Source: an uncultured Dyadobacter sp.
Lineage (GTDB): Bacteria; Bacteroidota; Bacteroidia; Cytophagales; Spirosomataceae
Direction of reading: 5' to 3'
Length of the DNA stretch: 64,000 bases
NCBI RefSeq assembly: GCF_946482605.1
Contig: NZ_CAMLSE010000029.1
Span: forward strand, 1-64,000
The notes under the pieces are model-generated. The model had not been told where the DNA came from. It saw nothing but the letters and a program-made list of their open reading frames with translations, and did no database searches. The position numbers and the translations under genes are program-made. Shown here piece after piece: positions 27,423 through 35,575 of this stretch (positions within the stretch are counted from its first letter, which is position 1; every line of letters begins with the position of its first letter).

Positions 27423-27568
27423 ATTTTTCAATTCAATGTATTTCAACCATTTTTGTTCCGGATGTGCCTTTTGTAAGCTGCATATCATTTACAAAACCGG
27501 TAAAGCAGTAGCACACCGACGGCCACAAACGATGGTGTAGTTAGTTAATTTCCACATGAATTAAAAGA

Positions 27569-27982
27569 ATGGATTCCATTGAAATTCAAAAAGTTAATGC
27601 CGATCAAATTCTGAACATCCGCCACCGCGTGCTCTGGCCCGATCGACCGCCGGATTTTGTGAAAGTCGCAGAAGATGACGCCGGCTTCCATTTCGGGCTT
27701 TATTTCAATCAACAACTCGTCTCGGTCATTTCTCTTTTTGCGGATGGTGACAGCATTCGTTTCCGCAAGTTTGCGACCCTGCCCGGGTTCCAGGGCAAGG
27801 GGCTCGGTTCCCGGCTGCTGGAACATGCCATTGATTTCGCCATTCAACACCAGTACAGCAGCATGTGGTGCGACGCCCGCACGAGTGCTCTGGGCTTTTA
27901 TGAGCGCTTTGGCTTCCGGAAATTTTCAGAACCCTTTTTCAAGGAACATCTCGAATATTATAAAATCGAGCGAAAACTCTGA
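27569..27982 (+). CDS. GNAT-family N-acetyltransferase
   Basis: The product has 137 residues, the size of a minimal GNAT domain. Motif A is RFRKFATLPGFQGKGLGSRLL; the C-terminal ARTSALGFYERFGFRKF is the typical Tyr-containing motif B. It acetylates an amine of a small molecule or protein with acetyl-CoA. It is a single gene in divergent position to the ankyrin operon. Confidence 0.88.
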   Translation: MDSIEIQKVNADQILNIRHRVLWPDRPPDFVKVAEDDAGFHFGLYFNQQLVSVISLFADGDSIRFRKFATLPGFQGKGLGSRLLEHAIDFAIQHQYSSMWCDARTSALGFYERFGFRKFSEPFFKEHLEYYKIERKL

Positions 27983-27991
27983 CACCGGTCC

Positions 27992-29065
27992 TTAGCCGAA
28001 AGTCACATGCTTTTTACCGACAAACCGGGCATATGCCTCACCGGCCGCTTCCAGTGATTTTTCCGCGGCATCCGGTATTTTGGCTAAGGGTGTAATTTCA
28101 ATATGGACAAGATCTTTCTTTTCCGTCCTGCGCCATACCCCAACTACTTTCCCTTTGACCGCCACAACCGGTTTGAAAATCCCGCTCCCCGACTCCGGGT
28201 TGCGGGCCACCGCATCGTCCATGGCAACGCTCCGGTCGGCATAACCGATCGTAAGCTCGTCGAAGGCGGGGATCAGCATGGCTTTCGCGGGCATTTTCGG
28301 CACCTCGCTCACCCCCGTGAACAGGTACTCCCGGTCTCCGATTTTTGCAGTTTCAAACCCGGCGCGAACCGCATCGATCGCGAGCCTGGAATCGGTCAGC
28401 GAGAGACCGCTCCACCAGGCAAAATCCTGCACGGTAGCAGGGCCGTGGCTGGTGAAGTAACGCCTTGCCAATGCCGCCAATGCTTCTTCGCGCGCCAAAG
28501 GCGATGCTGCGGGCACTTTGCGGTCAAATAATGCATAGGTAAACTTCTTACCGCGCCTGGCACCATTGCATATCACCTGATCGAGCTCGGCGCGGAACAT
28601 GATGTGCGTCGCTCGCAGGTTATCTGTCTCGATACCCGCTTTGTTGACCTCCGCGATAATTTCCTCCCGCGTCAGTTCTCCACCATCTTCCAGCAACCGG
28701 CCGATCAGATCGTTAGTAAGGCTGAAAACCGCGTCGTCCAGTTTACACTGCCGGTACATGGTTCCTGCGAGCTTGTTCACGTGCGGAGCGGTAAGGTCCA
28801 TGATCCAGCGGACATCTTCCGGTGCTACAAAATGCCACGTAGGCCGCATGATATGCAGCCGGATGATCCGCCCCTCGTCAACCGCCTGTTCCACGCTGGC
28901 ATCGTGAGCTTTTTTTAGCCGTACTCCCAATGCCCATTTGGCCATTGCGAAATCCTGCGCCTGGACTGCTCCCATCCACGCTACCAATGCGGCCGGATCG
29001 GTGAAACCAGTGTTAATAAGTTGTTGATTGGAAAGGCGTAATGCGGCAATATCGGATAAGGTCAT
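27992..29065 (-). CDS. AlkZ/YcaQ-like winged-helix DNA-binding protein
   Basis: The product has 357 residues of the HTH_42 family. QAQ at residues 35-37 (MGAVQAQDFAMAKW) matches the Q-phi-Q catalytic motif described for AlkZ glycosylases. Tandem winged-helix units follow (LRLHIMRPTWHFV, GELTREEIIAEVNKAG, GPATVQDFAWWSGLS). AlkZ enzymes unhook interstrand crosslinks or remove alkylated bases, often as self-resistance to DNA-damaging products. This copy is not beside a biosynthetic cluster, so a general DNA repair role is more likely. Confidence 0.82.
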   Translation of the reverse strand: MTLSDIAALRLSNQQLINTGFTDPAALVAWMGAVQAQDFAMAKWALGVRLKKAHDASVEQAVDEGRIIRLHIMRPTWHFVAPEDVRWIMDLTAPHVNKLAGTMYRQCKLDDAVFSLTNDLIGRLLEDGGELTREEIIAEVNKAGIETDNLRATHIMFRAELDQVICNGARRGKKFTYALFDRKVPAASPLAREEALAALARRYFTSHGPATVQDFAWWSGLSLTDSRLAIDAVRAGFETAKIGDREYLFTGVSEVPKMPAKAMLIPAFDELTIGYADRSVAMDDAVARNPESGSGIFKPVVAVKGKVVGVWRRTEKKDLVHIEITPLAKIPDAAEKSLEAAGEAYARFVGKKHVTFG

Positions 29066-29132
29066 GGCTAGCAGGATGATGTCGTTGAATGGTCGGCAAG
29101 GTTTTACCTGCCACTAAAATCAGTATTTTATA

Positions 29133-29173
29133 TAAAAAAGAAAACCCTGCCAACCATAATGGCTGACAGGGTT
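29133..29173 (-). terminator. Rho-independent terminator (minus strand)
   Basis: On the plus strand AACCCTG (29143-29149) pairs with CAGGGTT (29167-29173), with an added CCA/TGG pair inside, and an A-rich run (29133-29144) reads as T-rich on the minus strand. It lies 21 bases beyond the stop of the NTF2-like gene and ends its operon. Confidence 0.75.
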
Positions 29174-29193
29174 CACGAAACTGAGCGCTCGTG

Positions 29194-29661
29194 TCAGGGC
29201 ACCGGCCCCCAGAATGCGTTCTCCTGAGCGATGTCCGATGAATAGATAACCGCCTGGACGATCTGACCGTCCCGTACTTTATACACATCGATGTTCTCCA
29301 CATCCAGCACCGCGCCGTTAGGCTGAGCCGCTTTCCAGTGCAGAATGCAGGCTACGTGGTCGTCATGCGCATCGAGGTACCGGACGCTTTCAAGCCTGAT
29401 CGTCCCTTCCGAGAGCTGGCCCATGGACGCGCCCATTTGCAGGAGCTCGTTTCTAGATTTTTTTGTCCCGGAAATACGATTGTTGCCCGGTTGCTCCCAC
29501 ACCAGGTCGGGATGGAGGTAGGAAGCGAATTTTTGGTGATCATGCGCCATATAGGCGGTCAGGAAATCCTTCACGGTTTGAAGTGGCATGGCTTTGTCGT
29601 TTTGAGCGGATATTGAAATAGTTGTCATGATGGTAATGCAAATGGTGAGAATCGTTTTCAT
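29194..29661 (-). CDS. Exported NTF2/SnoaL-like protein
   Basis: The product has 155 residues, with a signal peptide at 1-19 (ICITIMTTISISAQ). The rest is an NTF2-like fold: TVKDFLTAYMAHDHQKFASYL, DLVWEQPGNNRISGTKKSR, and VENIDVYKVRDGQIVQA. It is probably periplasmic and binds a small molecule or forms a dimer. The start is 26 bases after the membrane-protein gene, so they form an operon closed by the terminator downstream. Confidence 0.8.
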   Translation of the reverse strand: MKTILTICITIMTTISISAQNDKAMPLQTVKDFLTAYMAHDHQKFASYLHPDLVWEQPGNNRISGTKKSRNELLQMGASMGQLSEGTIRLESVRYLDAHDDHVACILHWKAAQPNGAVLDVENIDVYKVRDGQIVQAVIYSSDIAQENAFWGPVP

Positions 29662-29687
29662 GGCCGGATTTGTTTAGAGACATGGAT

Positions 29688-30071
29688 TTATTTGGAGATC
29701 TGGATTTGTCGGAGACCTGCGGACTGTAACCAGGCCATGGCAGCCACCCATACGGCTACTGCGCCGATGAGTACATAGCCGATCACCGAGATCGCGAATG
29801 GCTGAAAGAGGATAATGCCCGCGCTGCCGATCACCCACAGCGTGTCGAGGATAATCACCAGCCTTACGCCGCGAACCTGCACGGGGTTACTCCGGCCGAC
29901 GGAAAAAACGAGGGCGGCAAATACAGTCAGGAAAATGCCTGTCTCGATGAAAGGCATGGTGGCGGAGGTTCCGAACACACCGGCGATGGTTTTCGGAAGC
30001 GTGGCGAGTGCCAAACCGGTTGCACCTGAACTGATTGCATTGATGAGCATTACATTTCTGAGCGTTTTCAT
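29688..30071 (-). CDS. Small four-helix membrane protein
   Basis: From ATG 30071 (MKTLRNVMLINAISSG) the product has 127 residues with four hydrophobic segments (about 8-28, 42-58, 70-90, 98-118). I do not recognise a family with certainty; it resembles small DoxX-size or EamA-fragment proteins in topology only. It is the first gene of a two-gene operon with an exported NTF2-like protein. Confidence 0.65.
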   Translation of the reverse strand: MKTLRNVMLINAISSGATGLALATLPKTIAGVFGTSATMPFIETGIFLTVFAALVFSVGRSNPVQVRGVRLVIILDTLWVIGSAGIILFQPFAISVIGYVLIGAVAVWVAAMAWLQSAGLRQIQISK

Positions 30072-30196
30072 GTTGCGATTGTTTGATTGAAATTGGATGC
30101 AACAAAGGTATCTCGGGCCGGCGGCGGAGGACTTACCCGAACGCGCCAACGGCTTATCATTTCATGACAATGCTCAAAAAACTCAGAGATTTTCAA

Positions 30197-30823
30197 TCAC
30201 TCTTTTGCCGACACACGGCTTTCCCGGTAGCCGGGCAGCACGCTGCCCAGGATAGCTTTCGCCCTGCCGGCTGTTTCAGTTCCCGCAGGTACAGGCAGGC
30301 TGAAACTGCTGATATGCAGGCCGGCATCGTGGAGTTCTGCATTCAGGTATTCCGCAAAACGCATGTTATAGGTCAGCAATGCCTGCTCCCAGCCCGAAAC
30401 CGGGTAAGGTGAACACCGCAGGTCGATCACACGGGCGTGTGCGTGAAGCAACAGGTTGGGCAGCAACTGGTGCAGGTATAAAGTGCCGCTGGCGTGATTG
30501 GTCTTCAGCCGACGGTCGAGGCTATGAACATCATAGTCCGAGAATCGCTGATGGAGGCCGGTTTCCGCATAATTTACGAGCATATCGACCTCGAAATGGT
30601 CATTGATTTTTTCACAAACCGAAATAATGCTCGCGGTATCCGAATCGTCCGCAACGAAATAATGTACAATGATCCGGTAATGCCGGATAACTTCCCGCGT
30701 CACGGCTTTCAATGCATTTTCATCCTCCCCGATCAGAATAAGATGTCGCTGATGCGCTGCCAGTGCCATTGCAAACGTCTTCCCCCACTCGCTGTCAGCC
30801 CCGCGGACTACCGAAAAATTCAT
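30197..30823 (-). CDS. SDR-fold protein with degenerate catalytic motifs
   Basis: From ATG 30823 the product has 208 residues and follows the short-chain dehydrogenase layout. The NAD-binding Gly-rich loop is VVRGADSEWGKTFA in place of TGxxxGIG. The NNAG motif appears as VNYAETG. The catalytic YxxxK region reads SPYPVSGWEQALLTY, with Gly where Lys is required. All three key motifs are altered, so it is probably not an active oxidoreductase, and more likely a binding or regulatory pseudoenzyme. It is divergent from the PAS-LuxR gene, starts 97 bases apart. Confidence 0.65.
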   Translation of the reverse strand: MNFSVVRGADSEWGKTFAMALAAHQRHLILIGEDENALKAVTREVIRHYRIIVHYFVADDSDTASIISVCEKINDHFEVDMLVNYAETGLHQRFSDYDVHSLDRRLKTNHASGTLYLHQLLPNLLLHAHARVIDLRCSPYPVSGWEQALLTYNMRFAEYLNAELHDAGLHISSFSLPVPAGTETAGRAKAILGSVLPGYRESRVSAKE

Positions 30824-30920
30824 AGTGTTGATGATTTTGATAAAATAATACCGATGCACGTAAGGTCAAATGCATTCAGAGTTGTCTGTTCAATGTAGTG
30901 CAAAGAAAACAGACGCTGCC

Positions 30921-31730
30921 ATGCGAGGAAATACTGATTTATCATTACAAAAGGCTTCCGGAGCGGCCGTAACGATCGTTCCGGATTACCTGCAACTGCT
31001 TAACAGGCATTATGACTTTGACGGCGTAGAACCCGACCGGCTCGACAAACAGCTGGCGCTCATCAGGGCCATGGCGCAGCTCAGCAGCAGCGGTGTGACG
31101 GTTTATGACCTGCAAAAACAAACGCACGTGTATGCATCGCGGAATTTCTACGAACTTTATGGTTATGACTTTGGAGAGATGTCGTCTTACATCGGCAATG
31201 ATATCTTCGATTGCAAGATACATCCCGACGACCGTGAGGATCTGGCACGCAATGGCTACGAAGCCATGAAGTTCATGATGAGACAGCCTGTCAGTCTTCG
31301 CAAGCAGTTCAAAATGGTTACGGAATACCGCATTATGACCGGCGGGGAGCACTATCTCCGTGTGTCGGAGCAGCACCAGGTATTGGAACTGGACGCGTCG
31401 GGAAATATCTGGCTTTCCCTGGGTGTGATCGACGTCTCGCCCGATCAGTCCCAGGTTGCTACGGTCAAAAACCAGATCATCAATTTTCACACCGGCGAGC
31501 TCATCCGGCTGGAATCTGACAACCGGCCCGCTCCCGTTCCATTAACTTTAAGGGAAACGCAAATACTGTCCCTGATCTCGGATGGCAAACTGAGCAAAGA
31601 AATTTCCTCATTGCTGGCCATCAGTGTACATACCGTTAATACCCACCGGCAGCGTATACTGGAAAAGCTGGAAGCCAACAATGCCATCGAAGCGCTACAC
31701 ACAGCCAGAAGACGGGGAATCATCCATTAA
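30921..31730 (+). CDS. PAS-like sensor with LuxR-type DNA-binding domain
   Basis: From ATG 30921 the product has 269 residues; an ATG at 30870 would add 17. The middle (about 50-185) is PAS-like: YDLQKQTHVYASRNFYELYG, ending VIDVSPDQS. The C-terminal ~60 residues form a LuxR helix-turn-helix (LTLRETQILSLISDGKLSKE, then HTVNTHRQRIL). It regulates transcription in response to a ligand or redox signal. The divergent SDR-like gene is a likely target or sensor partner. Confidence 0.82.
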   Translation: MRGNTDLSLQKASGAAVTIVPDYLQLLNRHYDFDGVEPDRLDKQLALIRAMAQLSSSGVTVYDLQKQTHVYASRNFYELYGYDFGEMSSYIGNDIFDCKIHPDDREDLARNGYEAMKFMMRQPVSLRKQFKMVTEYRIMTGGEHYLRVSEQHQVLELDASGNIWLSLGVIDVSPDQSQVATVKNQIINFHTGELIRLESDNRPAPVPLTLRETQILSLISDGKLSKEISSLLAISVHTVNTHRQRILEKLEANNAIEALHTARRRGIIH

Positions 31731-31871
31731 ACCCTGGTCAAACAATTTGTAGGATAAGTTTTTATTACACTAAAAAATATTTCTACAAATATATAGCGCG
31801 ATTGGTATAGTTTTATTAGTACAAAGCGGTTACAACTTGCTACTTTTCAATTAATCTAAACTGATGTGATA

Positions 31872-32174
31872 ATGAAAAGCGAACATGAGAAACAGACCGT
31901 CATCACACTAAACGATGAAAGCTTCAAACATTACCTGATCGAGCGTTATGGTCATGATGCTCAGACATGGAATAAGTCAAAAAACGCCGCCCAGGAACTG
32001 ATCCCTTCCGAAACCTGGATACAGCTCTACCATCACGCCAAGGACGATGTCACCAAAAGAGGCGGCACGCTGATCGGGTATGAACTGGTCAACAACGTCC
32101 TGCTTAGCCACGACGGCATTAACGCTCACTGGCCGATGAACTGGATGTGGGTGATCCGGTTCGGAAAAGACTAA
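31872..32174 (+). CDS. Small conserved-looking protein of unknown function
   Basis: From ATG 31872 the product has 100 residues; a GTG at 31866 is two codons earlier. It is soluble and has Trp-rich segments (TWNKSKNAAQELIPSETW, HWPMNWMWVIRFG). No family is recognised. Its stop codon lies within the first arm of a strong terminator, so it is a single-gene transcript. Confidence 0.6.
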   Translation: MKSEHEKQTVITLNDESFKHYLIERYGHDAQTWNKSKNAAQELIPSETWIQLYHHAKDDVTKRGGTLIGYELVNNVLLSHDGINAHWPMNWMWVIRFGKD

Positions 32175-32202
32175 ATTTCCTTTAAAAGGGATTTAGTCTT
32201 TT
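32165..32202 (+). terminator. Strong hairpin terminator overlapping a stop codon
   Basis: aaaagactaaat (32165-32176) and atttagtctttt (32191-32202) form a perfect 12-bp inverted repeat ending in T residues. The stop codon of the upstream gene (32172-32174) lies inside the first arm. The symmetry makes it active in both directions. Confidence 0.8.
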
Positions 32203-32208
32203 ACACGC

Positions 32209-32239
32209 TTGGCTTATCATTTTTCCGGCTTTAACTTTA
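32209..32239 (+). promoter_or_regulatory. Candidate promoter of the receiver gene
   Basis: TTG at 32209-32211 and TAACTTTA at 32232-32239 are 20 bases apart; the second box differs from TAnnTTTG only in its last base. The start of transcription would fall about 60 bases before the ATG at 32307. It lies just after the terminator hairpin. Confidence 0.4.
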
Positions 32240-32306
32240 CAAGAAGCAAATTGTAATAATCTGCCCTTGTAAGTCCCGAGAGGCGTATGGGCCAAATACA
32301 CTCCGC

Positions 32307-32702
32307 ATGAATAACCCTAAAACGATCTACCTGGTGGACGATGATCAGGACGACCGCTTCTTTATCAGGGAGGCTATCCAGGATTGCGGTGCTAATGCAG
32401 AGATCATTGAGATAGAAAATGGTTTCGATCTGCTGGCATTGGTGAAGGATAGCTGCGACCCCGCGACGTCGGTGATCATCATCGACATGAATATGCCTAA
32501 AATGAACGGACTGGAAACTGTCTCGGCGATCCGTCTGGACTCCCGGTTCAGGGAAATGCCTGTCGTCATGCTATCCACTTCGTCAAACCCGGCATTGATC
32601 GAGACTGCTTACGACTCGGGAGTCAGTGATTTTGTGACTAAACCGAGTACATTCGACGAGTTTGCGGAACTCGCTGCGGATATCCGGGACCGTTACTTAT
32701 AG
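32307..32702 (+). CDS. Stand-alone response regulator receiver
   Basis: The product has 131 residues made only of a receiver domain: acidic pocket YLVDDDQDDR, acceptor Asp at about 60 (IIIDMNMPKMNG), Thr/Ser in MLSTSS, and Lys in VTKPST. It has no output domain, so it acts by phosphotransfer or protein contact, as in CheY or Rcp-type regulators. No kinase is adjacent. Confidence 0.92.
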   Translation: MNNPKTIYLVDDDQDDRFFIREAIQDCGANAEIIEIENGFDLLALVKDSCDPATSVIIIDMNMPKMNGLETVSAIRLDSRFREMPVVMLSTSSNPALIETAYDSGVSDFVTKPSTFDEFAELAADIRDRYL

Positions 32703-32764
32703 CCTGTCGCTTTTGTTCTATTTTCCTTTCTCCGGTCATCCGACCTTTGAAAGAAAAAAACGAT

Positions 32765-33256
32765 ATGACAACGATGAATCTGATCCTGATTGCCTCCGCA
32801 TTGGCCAGCGGCCTGATTGCCGGTTTATTTTACAGCTATTCCTGCTCGGTCAATCCCGGGCTGGGCGCATTGCCCGATGTGGGCTACCTGGCCGCCATGC
32901 AATCGATCAACCGGGCCATACTCAATCCTGCTTTCTTTATCAGCTTTATGGGCACTCTTTTCCTGCTACCGCTGAGCACTTACCAGCATTTCGGAAGCGG
33001 CCAGCGGTTCTACTGGCTCGTGGCCGCTACGCTGGTGTATGCGATCGGGACCTTTGGCGTAACGATTTTCGGGAATGTGCCGCTGAACGATGCTTTGGAC
33101 AAAGTAAATCTCACTTCCTCAACTGCGCAGGAACTGGCACAATTCCGGTTGCGTTTTGAAATTCCCTGGAACCGCCTCCATTTGATCCGCACCGTTGCAT
33201 CGGTCGTTTCTTTTGCGATCGTAGTGATTGCTTGCGTGACCAGCGGGAGCCGTTAA
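32765..33256 (+). CDS. DUF1772-family membrane protein
   Basis: From ATG 32765 the product has 163 residues with four hydrophobic segments. Family marks are GLFYSYSCSVNPGLG near the N-terminus, NPAFFISFMG, GTFGVTIFGNVPLNDALD and WNRLHLIRTVAS. DUF1772 proteins are four-helix membrane proteins of unknown function, sometimes linked to anthrone oxygenases. It is followed after 14 bases by a GNAT gene, probably in one operon. Confidence 0.8.
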   Translation: MTTMNLILIASALASGLIAGLFYSYSCSVNPGLGALPDVGYLAAMQSINRAILNPAFFISFMGTLFLLPLSTYQHFGSGQRFYWLVAATLVYAIGTFGVTIFGNVPLNDALDKVNLTSSTAQELAQFRLRFEIPWNRLHLIRTVASVVSFAIVVIACVTSGSR

Positions 33257-33270
33257 TATTAGCTAAAACA

Positions 33271-33762
33271 ATGACCATCCGCGCCTACAAGCCCACCGAT
33301 TACGCCGAATGCATTGAGGCATTCCACAGCAATGAACCCGAGTTTTTTGCGGAACAAGAACTGGAAGAGTTCCGTACGTTACTGGAAGATCTGGCGGATA
33401 TTAAAAAAGGCGATTTTGCGTCATCCACCCACTATTTTGTGGTTGAAACAGCGGGCCGGGTGGCTGCCTGTGCGGGTTTTTATCTCCCACCCGACGGCGG
33501 GCCAGCAATGCTCGTATGGGGAATGGTAGCGCGACGGTTTCACCGGCAGGGTATCGGAAAGCTGCTGCTTACATTTCGGCTGGATAAAATACAGGAGCTG
33601 CACCCCGGCACACCGGTTATCCTGGACACCACGCAATGGAGTTACCCATTCTTCGAAAAACTGGGTTTTCGCATTACCAAAATCACCAGCGACTTCTACG
33701 CCCCCGGCCTGGATCGCTATGATATGGTGCGCGATGCACCCATTGTTACCAATCCAGCTTGA
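33271..33762 (+). CDS. GNAT-family N-acetyltransferase
   Basis: From ATG 33271 (MTIRAYKPTDYAEC) the product has 163 residues. Acetyl-CoA motif A is WGMVARRFHRQGIGKLLLTF, and the C-terminal WSYPFFEKLGFRI is typical. Substrate unknown. The last 17 bases overlap the 3' end of the convergent glycosidase gene. Confidence 0.87.
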   Translation: MTIRAYKPTDYAECIEAFHSNEPEFFAEQELEEFRTLLEDLADIKKGDFASSTHYFVVETAGRVAACAGFYLPPDGGPAMLVWGMVARRFHRQGIGKLLLTFRLDKIQELHPGTPVILDTTQWSYPFFEKLGFRITKITSDFYAPGLDRYDMVRDAPIVTNPA

Positions 33763-35437
33763 TGAGCGATACCGCCTGACGGGGCAATGCAAGCGATAAT
33801 TCGGTCTTTCCTCCCGAGATTTTCACCTTACGCGGCGCGCCTGTCATCTCTAACTGGCCTGCCTTTTCCAACGTCGCGATCTGGGCGGCGGTAGGCTGCT
33901 GTGGCGAACCCATTTTCTTCCAGACTTCGTAGGAATTACTGTGGCTATTGTCGATCCGGTATTCAGTGACGGTTACCGACGAAACCGGTATACCATTCAG
34001 TACTAATGTAATCGGTTCCTCAGGCCCCTGCCTGTCATCGTCGTGGTAGTTCCACAGCATGACAGCAGCCGAGCGCGACCCTTTGGAGCCCAGCGCCCCG
34101 ATATCGGTCTGCGCACCGCGGATACTCGAGTCCAGCACCATTTGCAGCGGGTACATGCGGTCGCTTTTTACCCGCACGCGGTCGCCGCCCATCTTGCCAA
34201 ACATCCGGAACACATTCAGGACGGGTTTGTCGACGCCGTTGGTAGCCAGATCGCGGAAGCCGTAAAACCAGGGTTGGTTTTCAAATTCAAACGACCAGGA
34301 CACGGCCCCCAGAAAGTTAACACCGTATTTGTCTTCCAACTCGTACTTGCGCGCGAATGTGGCCGCGGTGTAGCTCGAATACATCGTCCCGTTGCGATAA
34401 GCGTTCGAAGGATTGGTAGCCATGCCGCAGGCCGCACACCCTTCCGGATCCGACTCGCCTACGATCAACGGCAGGTTTTTGAACTGCGGATAGACCAGTA
34501 CCGATTTAAAGCCGGTCTGGATATCGCGTAACTGCGGGCTCATATTCATCCGGACCATACCGTCGATGAGCTTGGGCGAGCCTTTGGCATGGAACAGCAC
34601 CGCATCGAGCGGCGCGCCGGTTTTGCCGGTAACATAGTTGGTCCCTTCCGCACAATGCTTTAAGAACGCTTCCAACCATTGGGTCCCTCCCTTACTGGAT
34701 GTGCCTGCAATGTTCAGGCCGCCGATCTTCGCCGTAGGCAATGCCCGCTTGACGGCATCGGCAGAATAGTCGTATAATTTAAAAAACTCCTCCATGGACC
34801 CTTTCCAGTAGCCATTCGGCTCATTCCAGACCTCCCAATACCAGCTTTCCACTTCTTTCTGACCATAGCGCTCCACGCTGTGCTTCACCCAGTTGTAAAC
34901 CAGGTCTGCCCATTTCTGATAATCCTTGGGCGGATAGGCCCAGCCCGTCATGATGCGGCTGTACGGGTCGCCGGGCTTCCAATCGTGCTGGTAAGGCTGC
35001 GGGTGTGTGGATAATGCTTCGGGCATAAAGCCGATTTGCGCCAGCGGCTTCATCCCCCTTTTGACATATGTATCAAAAATACTGTCGACAATCGCCCAAT
35101 TGTAAACCGGTTTACCGTTGCTGTCTTCGGTGTAGGCATTGGTGGAGCCCCATTTGAGGGCGGGGGTGCCGTCTCCTGTGCACAGCAGGCAATGCGCACG
35201 CACATATACGGGGACGGGGCTCAATGCCGCAATTTCGGACAGCAGTTTTTGACCGTCCTTCATGTAAGTATAATTGGGTTCATCGTAGCCAAACCACGCC
35301 CAAACCGGTTTCATAGGAGCTATTTTTTTGCTGAAATCTACCTCGACGCGTACCGGTTGCCCTTGCGCAAACAGTGCATGCAGATTCGGGAATACCAGAC
35401 ATAAAAATAGCGATGCAGCGCGAAAACGGAAGGTCAT
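33746..35437 (-). CDS. Exported GH39-type glycoside hydrolase (beta-xylosidase-like)
   Basis: From ATG 35437 the product has 563 residues, with a signal peptide at 1-25 (FLCLVFPNLHALFAQG). The (beta/alpha)8 core has VYVRAHCLLCTGDG, the acid/base Glu in WYWEVWNEPNGYW, and the probable nucleophile Glu in LPLIVGESDPEGC. It likely cleaves beta-xylosides or related hemicellulose linkages. It sits beside an outer-membrane barrel protein on the same strand, 74 bases after that gene's terminator, so it is transcribed separately. Confidence 0.85.
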   Translation of the reverse strand: MTFRFRAASLFLCLVFPNLHALFAQGQPVRVEVDFSKKIAPMKPVWAWFGYDEPNYTYMKDGQKLLSEIAALSPVPVYVRAHCLLCTGDGTPALKWGSTNAYTEDSNGKPVYNWAIVDSIFDTYVKRGMKPLAQIGFMPEALSTHPQPYQHDWKPGDPYSRIMTGWAYPPKDYQKWADLVYNWVKHSVERYGQKEVESWYWEVWNEPNGYWKGSMEEFFKLYDYSADAVKRALPTAKIGGLNIAGTSSKGGTQWLEAFLKHCAEGTNYVTGKTGAPLDAVLFHAKGSPKLIDGMVRMNMSPQLRDIQTGFKSVLVYPQFKNLPLIVGESDPEGCAACGMATNPSNAYRNGTMYSSYTAATFARKYELEDKYGVNFLGAVSWSFEFENQPWFYGFRDLATNGVDKPVLNVFRMFGKMGGDRVRVKSDRMYPLQMVLDSSIRGAQTDIGALGSKGSRSAAVMLWNYHDDDRQGPEEPITLVLNGIPVSSVTVTEYRIDNSHSNSYEVWKKMGSPQQPTAAQIATLEKAGQLEMTGAPRKVKISGGKTELSLALPRQAVSLIKLDW

Positions 35438-35512
35438 AGTTGAGCAAAGTATTTGATACGCGGTGAAAAACGACATTTGTCTCCGATCTACCTGCGGCAT
35501 TTGATTTTTTTA

Positions 35513-35548
35513 CAAAAACAAAAACCTCCCGGAAACCCGTGAGGCTTT
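35513..35548 (-). terminator. Terminator of the outer-membrane barrel gene
   Basis: On the plus strand CCTC(35525-35528)/GAGG(35541-35544) and CGG(35530-35532)/CCG(37-39) form a 7-bp stem with one mismatch. An A-rich run (35513-35524) reads as T-rich on the minus strand. It lies 28 bases after the stop of the barrel gene. Confidence 0.6.
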
Positions 35549-35575
35549 GCATTCCTGTGGCGCCGTGGCGCTGCC

